Origin: JBFWNZ01 sp050250795
Lineage (GTDB): Bacteria > Pseudomonadota > Alphaproteobacteria > UBA8366
Assembly (NCBI GenBank): GCA_050250795.1
Contig: JBFWNZ010000159.1
Location: 1 to 8,477 of the forward strand
DNA: 8,477 nucleotides
Reading direction: 5' to 3'
Shown: positions 6,376 to 8,477 of the stretch, piece after piece
Layout of the letters: each line of letters starts with the position of its first letter
Numbering within the stretch: position 1 is the stretch's first letter
Notes under the pieces: model-generated
What the model saw: only the letters and a program-made list of their open reading frames with translations
Told to the model about the DNA's origin: nothing
Database searches by the model: none
Made by a program: the position numbers and the translations under genes

Positions 6376-7011
6376 TCAGGGGCGTCTGGACTGAACGTAA
6401 TCGAGCGCGGCGGCAAACGCCTGATCGGCATCGAGGCCGGATGTGTCGAGAACGAACGCATCCTCTGCCGCCATCAGCGGCGCGACGGACCGGTCCCGAT
6501 CCCGGGCGTCCCGGTCCCTCATCTCCTGCAGGACGCGCGAGTATATACTGGCCTCGCCCCGCGCGAGCAACTCCCTGTGTCGGCGTTCGGCCCGTACCTC
6601 GACCCCGGCGTCGACGAACAGCTTCACCTCGGCATCGGGACAGACCACCGTGCCGATATCGCGCCCGTCGAGAACCGCCCCGGCGGCACCGCCGGGCGGC
6701 TGCCGCGCAAAATCCTGCTGAAACCGCAGCAATGCGGCCCGAACGCAAGAGATCGCAGCCACCTTGGATGCCGCAACGGCCGCATCGTCGCCTTTGAGGG
6801 CCGGATCGTCGAGGTCGGCCGGCGACAGCCCCTTGGCCGCCCGGGCAGCCGCCGCCGGATCGGCAGGGTCTCCGCCCGCACGCAGCACCGCCATGCCGAC
6901 AGCACGATAAAGACGCCCCGTATCGAGATAGGCAAAACCGAGATGCGCCGCCAGCCGCCGCGCCAGCGTGCCCTTTCCGGCCGCCGCAGGGCCGTCGATG
7001 GCGACGATCAT
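6376..7011 (-). CDS. cmk: Cytidylate (CMP/dCMP) kinase
   Basis: Cmk phosphorylates CMP and dCMP with ATP, feeding CDP and dCDP to nucleic acid and lipid synthesis. The 211-residue protein (E. coli has 227) opens with IVAIDGPAAAGKGT, whose P-loop GPAAAGKGT (7-15) holds Lys13. LDTGRLYRAVG (29-39) is the NMP-binding signature, a variant of LDTGAMYRA. LDGRDIGTVVCPDA (114-127) is the conserved Cmk motif, and MRDRDARDRDRSVAPL (164-179) is the lid region with its arginines. The ATG at 7011-7009 overlaps the aroA stop (ATGA), which indicates translational coupling. The order aroA-cmk-rpsA is widespread in Proteobacteria. Length and motifs are normal, and identification is secure. Confidence 0.97.
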   Translation of the reverse strand: MIVAIDGPAAAGKGTLARRLAAHLGFAYLDTGRLYRAVGMAVLRAGGDPADPAAAARAAKGLSPADLDDPALKGDDAAVAASKVAAISCVRAALLRFQQDFARQPPGGAAGAVLDGRDIGTVVCPDAEVKLFVDAGVEVRAERRHRELLARGEASIYSRVLQEMRDRDARDRDRSVAPLMAAEDAFVLDTSGLDADQAFAAALDYVQSRRP

Positions 7012-8396
7012 GCGGCCGCCCCGTCGGCGGCGCCGATATCCGCACCCAGCCGGTTCATCAGCGGGACGAAATCCGGGAAGCTGGTTGCGATGGACCGTGC
7101 GTCGTCGACCGTCACCGGCTTGCGCGCGGCCATGCCCAGAACAAGAAAGCTCATGGCGATCCGATGGTCGTCATGCGTCGCGACCGTCCCGCCGCCCGCC
7201 GGGACACCGCCCGTCCCATCGACCGCCAGCCAGTCCTCGCCGGCCTCGACCGTCACACCGCAGGCGGCAAGCCCGGCCGCGATGGCCGCCAGCCGGTCGC
7301 TTTCCTTGACGCGCAGCTCCGCCAGCCCCCGCATCACCGTGCGGCCCTTCGCAAAGGCCGCGGCGACAGCCAGGACAGGGTATTCGTCGATCATGCTGGG
7401 CGCACGCTCGGCCGGAACCTCCACGCCGCGCAACGGGCCCGACCGCGCATGCAGTTCGGCCACGGGTTCGCCGCCTTCCTCGCGCGCGTCGCCAAGACCG
7501 ATATCCGCGCCCATCTCGCGCAGCGTATCGATAAGGCCGGCACGGCCGGGATTGAGCCCCACGCCTTGCAGCGTAACCTCGGAACCGGGACAGATCAGGG
7601 CGGCGACCAGTGGAAAGGCCGCGGAGCTGATGTCGGCCGGCACGGCAATCGCCGACGGCCGCAGTTCCGGCTGACCGGTCACGGTGATGCGGGTCGCCCC
7701 ATCCCTGTCGCGGACCTCTTCGACCGACGCCCCGAAATGGCGCAGCATGCGCTCGGTGTGGTCGCGGGTCGGCTCGCGTTCGATCACTGTGGTCGCGCCG
7801 GGCGTGTTAAGCCCGGCCAGAAGCACCGCCGACTTCACCTGCGCCGAGGGAACCGGCAAGGCGTAGGTCACGGGCACCGGATCGCGCGCGCCGGTGACGG
7901 CGAGCGGCAGCCGCCCGCCCTCACGGGTGACGAAGCGCGCGCCGAATTGCGCCAGCGGCACCGTGACCCGCGCCATCGGCCGCCGCCGCAGCGACCGGTC
8001 TCCGGTCAGGAAAGCGGTCAGGTCATGGCTCGCGAGAACACCCAGCAGCAGACGGGCCGCAGTGCCGGAATTGCCCATGTCCAGAATGTCGGCCGGTTCG
8101 GCCAGCCCGCCCAATCCCGTGCCGCGGATGCGCCAGGCGCCTTCGCCCTCGCGCTCGATCGACGCACCCAGCGCGCGCATCGCGGCGATCGTGCGCAGCA
8201 CATCCTCGCCCTCCAGCAGGCCGGTGACGGCGGTCTCGCCGACGGTCAAGGCGCCGAACAGGACGGCGCGATGCGAGATGGACTTGTCGCCGGCCACGCG
8301 CGCCATGCCCGCCACCGGGCCGACCGGTACGGAGACAAGGGACGCCGCCGCCGACGGATCGTCGAGGTCGCGGCTGGATGGAACGGTTTCCGGCAT
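7008..8396 (-). CDS. aroA: 3-phosphoshikimate 1-carboxyvinyltransferase (EPSP synthase), CP4-like class
   Basis: AroA transfers the enolpyruvyl group of PEP to shikimate-3-phosphate, the sixth shikimate step, leading to chorismate and aromatic amino acids. The 462-residue protein shows GDKSISHRA (36-44, Lys38), LDMGNSGTAARLL (105-117), RRRPMARV (137-144), SAQVKSAVLLAGLNTPG (184-200), RDHTE (211-215), RAPSMIDEYP (331-340, catalytic Asp337), LRVKESDR (361-368, Glu365) and DHRIAMSF (410-417). The stretches SAQVKSAVLLAGLNTPG, RDHTE and RAPSMIDEYP strongly resemble Agrobacterium CP4 EPSP synthase (class II), as recalled. Residue 111 is Gly, where CP4 has Ala100. The ATG at 8396 has AGGA 9 nt upstream (8409-8406). 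The N-terminus is about ten residues longer than CP4. cmk overlaps its stop. The enzyme supplies chorismate for the trp genes at the other end of the window. Confidence 0.97.
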   Translation of the reverse strand: MPETVPSSRDLDDPSAAASLVSVPVGPVAGMARVAGDKSISHRAVLFGALTVGETAVTGLLEGEDVLRTIAAMRALGASIEREGEGAWRIRGTGLGGLAEPADILDMGNSGTAARLLLGVLASHDLTAFLTGDRSLRRRPMARVTVPLAQFGARFVTREGGRLPLAVTGARDPVPVTYALPVPSAQVKSAVLLAGLNTPGATTVIEREPTRDHTERMLRHFGASVEEVRDRDGATRITVTGQPELRPSAIAVPADISSAAFPLVAALICPGSEVTLQGVGLNPGRAGLIDTLREMGADIGLGDAREEGGEPVAELHARSGPLRGVEVPAERAPSMIDEYPVLAVAAAFAKGRTVMRGLAELRVKESDRLAAIAAGLAACGVTVEAGEDWLAVDGTGGVPAGGGTVATHDDHRIAMSFLVLGMAARKPVTVDDARSIATSFPDFVPLMNRLGADIGAADGAAA

Positions 8397-8477
8397 GTGC
8401 GGCGGTCCTGTAGCACGATTTGGCGACGGCGCGGTAGAGGCGGCGCTCGCGTCGAAGCCTTGTAACTTTGCCTTTGA

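Noticed and set aside
5618..7045. 475-codon open frame on the minus strand in another frame, across cmk and rpsA
   Set aside because: It is extremely Arg/Gly-rich and overlaps two secure genes in a shifted frame, so it is a composition artefact.
7164..8465. 433-codon open frame on the plus strand, antisense to aroA
   Set aside because: The Arg/Gly/His-rich product has no recognisable motif, while the opposite strand encodes a complete EPSP synthase. It is a GC-bias shadow.
8397..8477. Divergent gene or RNA at the right edge
   Set aside because: Only 81 nt are visible. Apart from the aroA ribosome binding site I see no start codon with a coding frame, no tRNA arms and no clear promoter.

Overview
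The window is GC-rich chromosomal DNA (roughly two-thirds G+C by eye). All ten genes I can support lie on the minus strand. Read 5'->3' on that strand the order is aroA, cmk, rpsA, a terminator, ihfB, a LapA-domain membrane protein gene, an AGE-family epimerase/isomerase gene, pyrF, trpF, a small NTF2/SnoaL-like gene, and trpB, which runs off the left edge. The backbone aroA-cmk-rpsA-ihfB-lapA-pyrF-trpF-trpB is a housekeeping order I know from Alphaproteobacteria. The CP4-like (class II) EPSP synthase and the form of S1 and IhfB agree with that. A Rhodospirillales-like organism is my best guess, but the genus cannot be told from this window.

Right part (about 4480-8477): aroA (shikimate pathway) and cmk (CMP kinase) overlap by an ATGA and must be co-transcribed. 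rpsA (ribosomal protein S1, six S1 domains) follows after a 120-nt leader and ends in a strong rho-independent terminator at 4481-4518. The 81 nt upstream of aroA hold only its ribosome binding site, and no gene is visible there.

Middle (about 3588-4480): a 260-nt gap holds the terminator and the likely ihfB promoter/leader. ihfB (nucleoid protein IHF beta) is followed by a two-helix LapA-domain inner-membrane protein.

Left part (1-3585): an AGE-family sugar epimerase/isomerase gene starts 2 nt after lapA. pyrF (UMP synthesis) has its own strong Shine-Dalgarno sequence and overlaps trpF by an ATGA. A 120-residue NTF2-like gene starts 4 nt after trpF, with a GTG start. trpB begins 89 nt further on.

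No mobile element, CRISPR array, RNA gene or defence system is visible, and I do not see an undescribed system. The points worth a second look are modest. PyrF carries a Pro/Ala/Arg/Gly-rich insertion of about 35 residues just before its catalytic D-x-K-x-x-D motif. Two accessory genes (AGE-family and NTF2-like) sit inside an otherwise conserved pyrimidine/tryptophan cluster. The CP4-like EPSP synthase has Gly where CP4 has Ala. The very long plus-strand open frames opposite rpsA, aroA and the AGE gene look like GC-codon-bias shadows.
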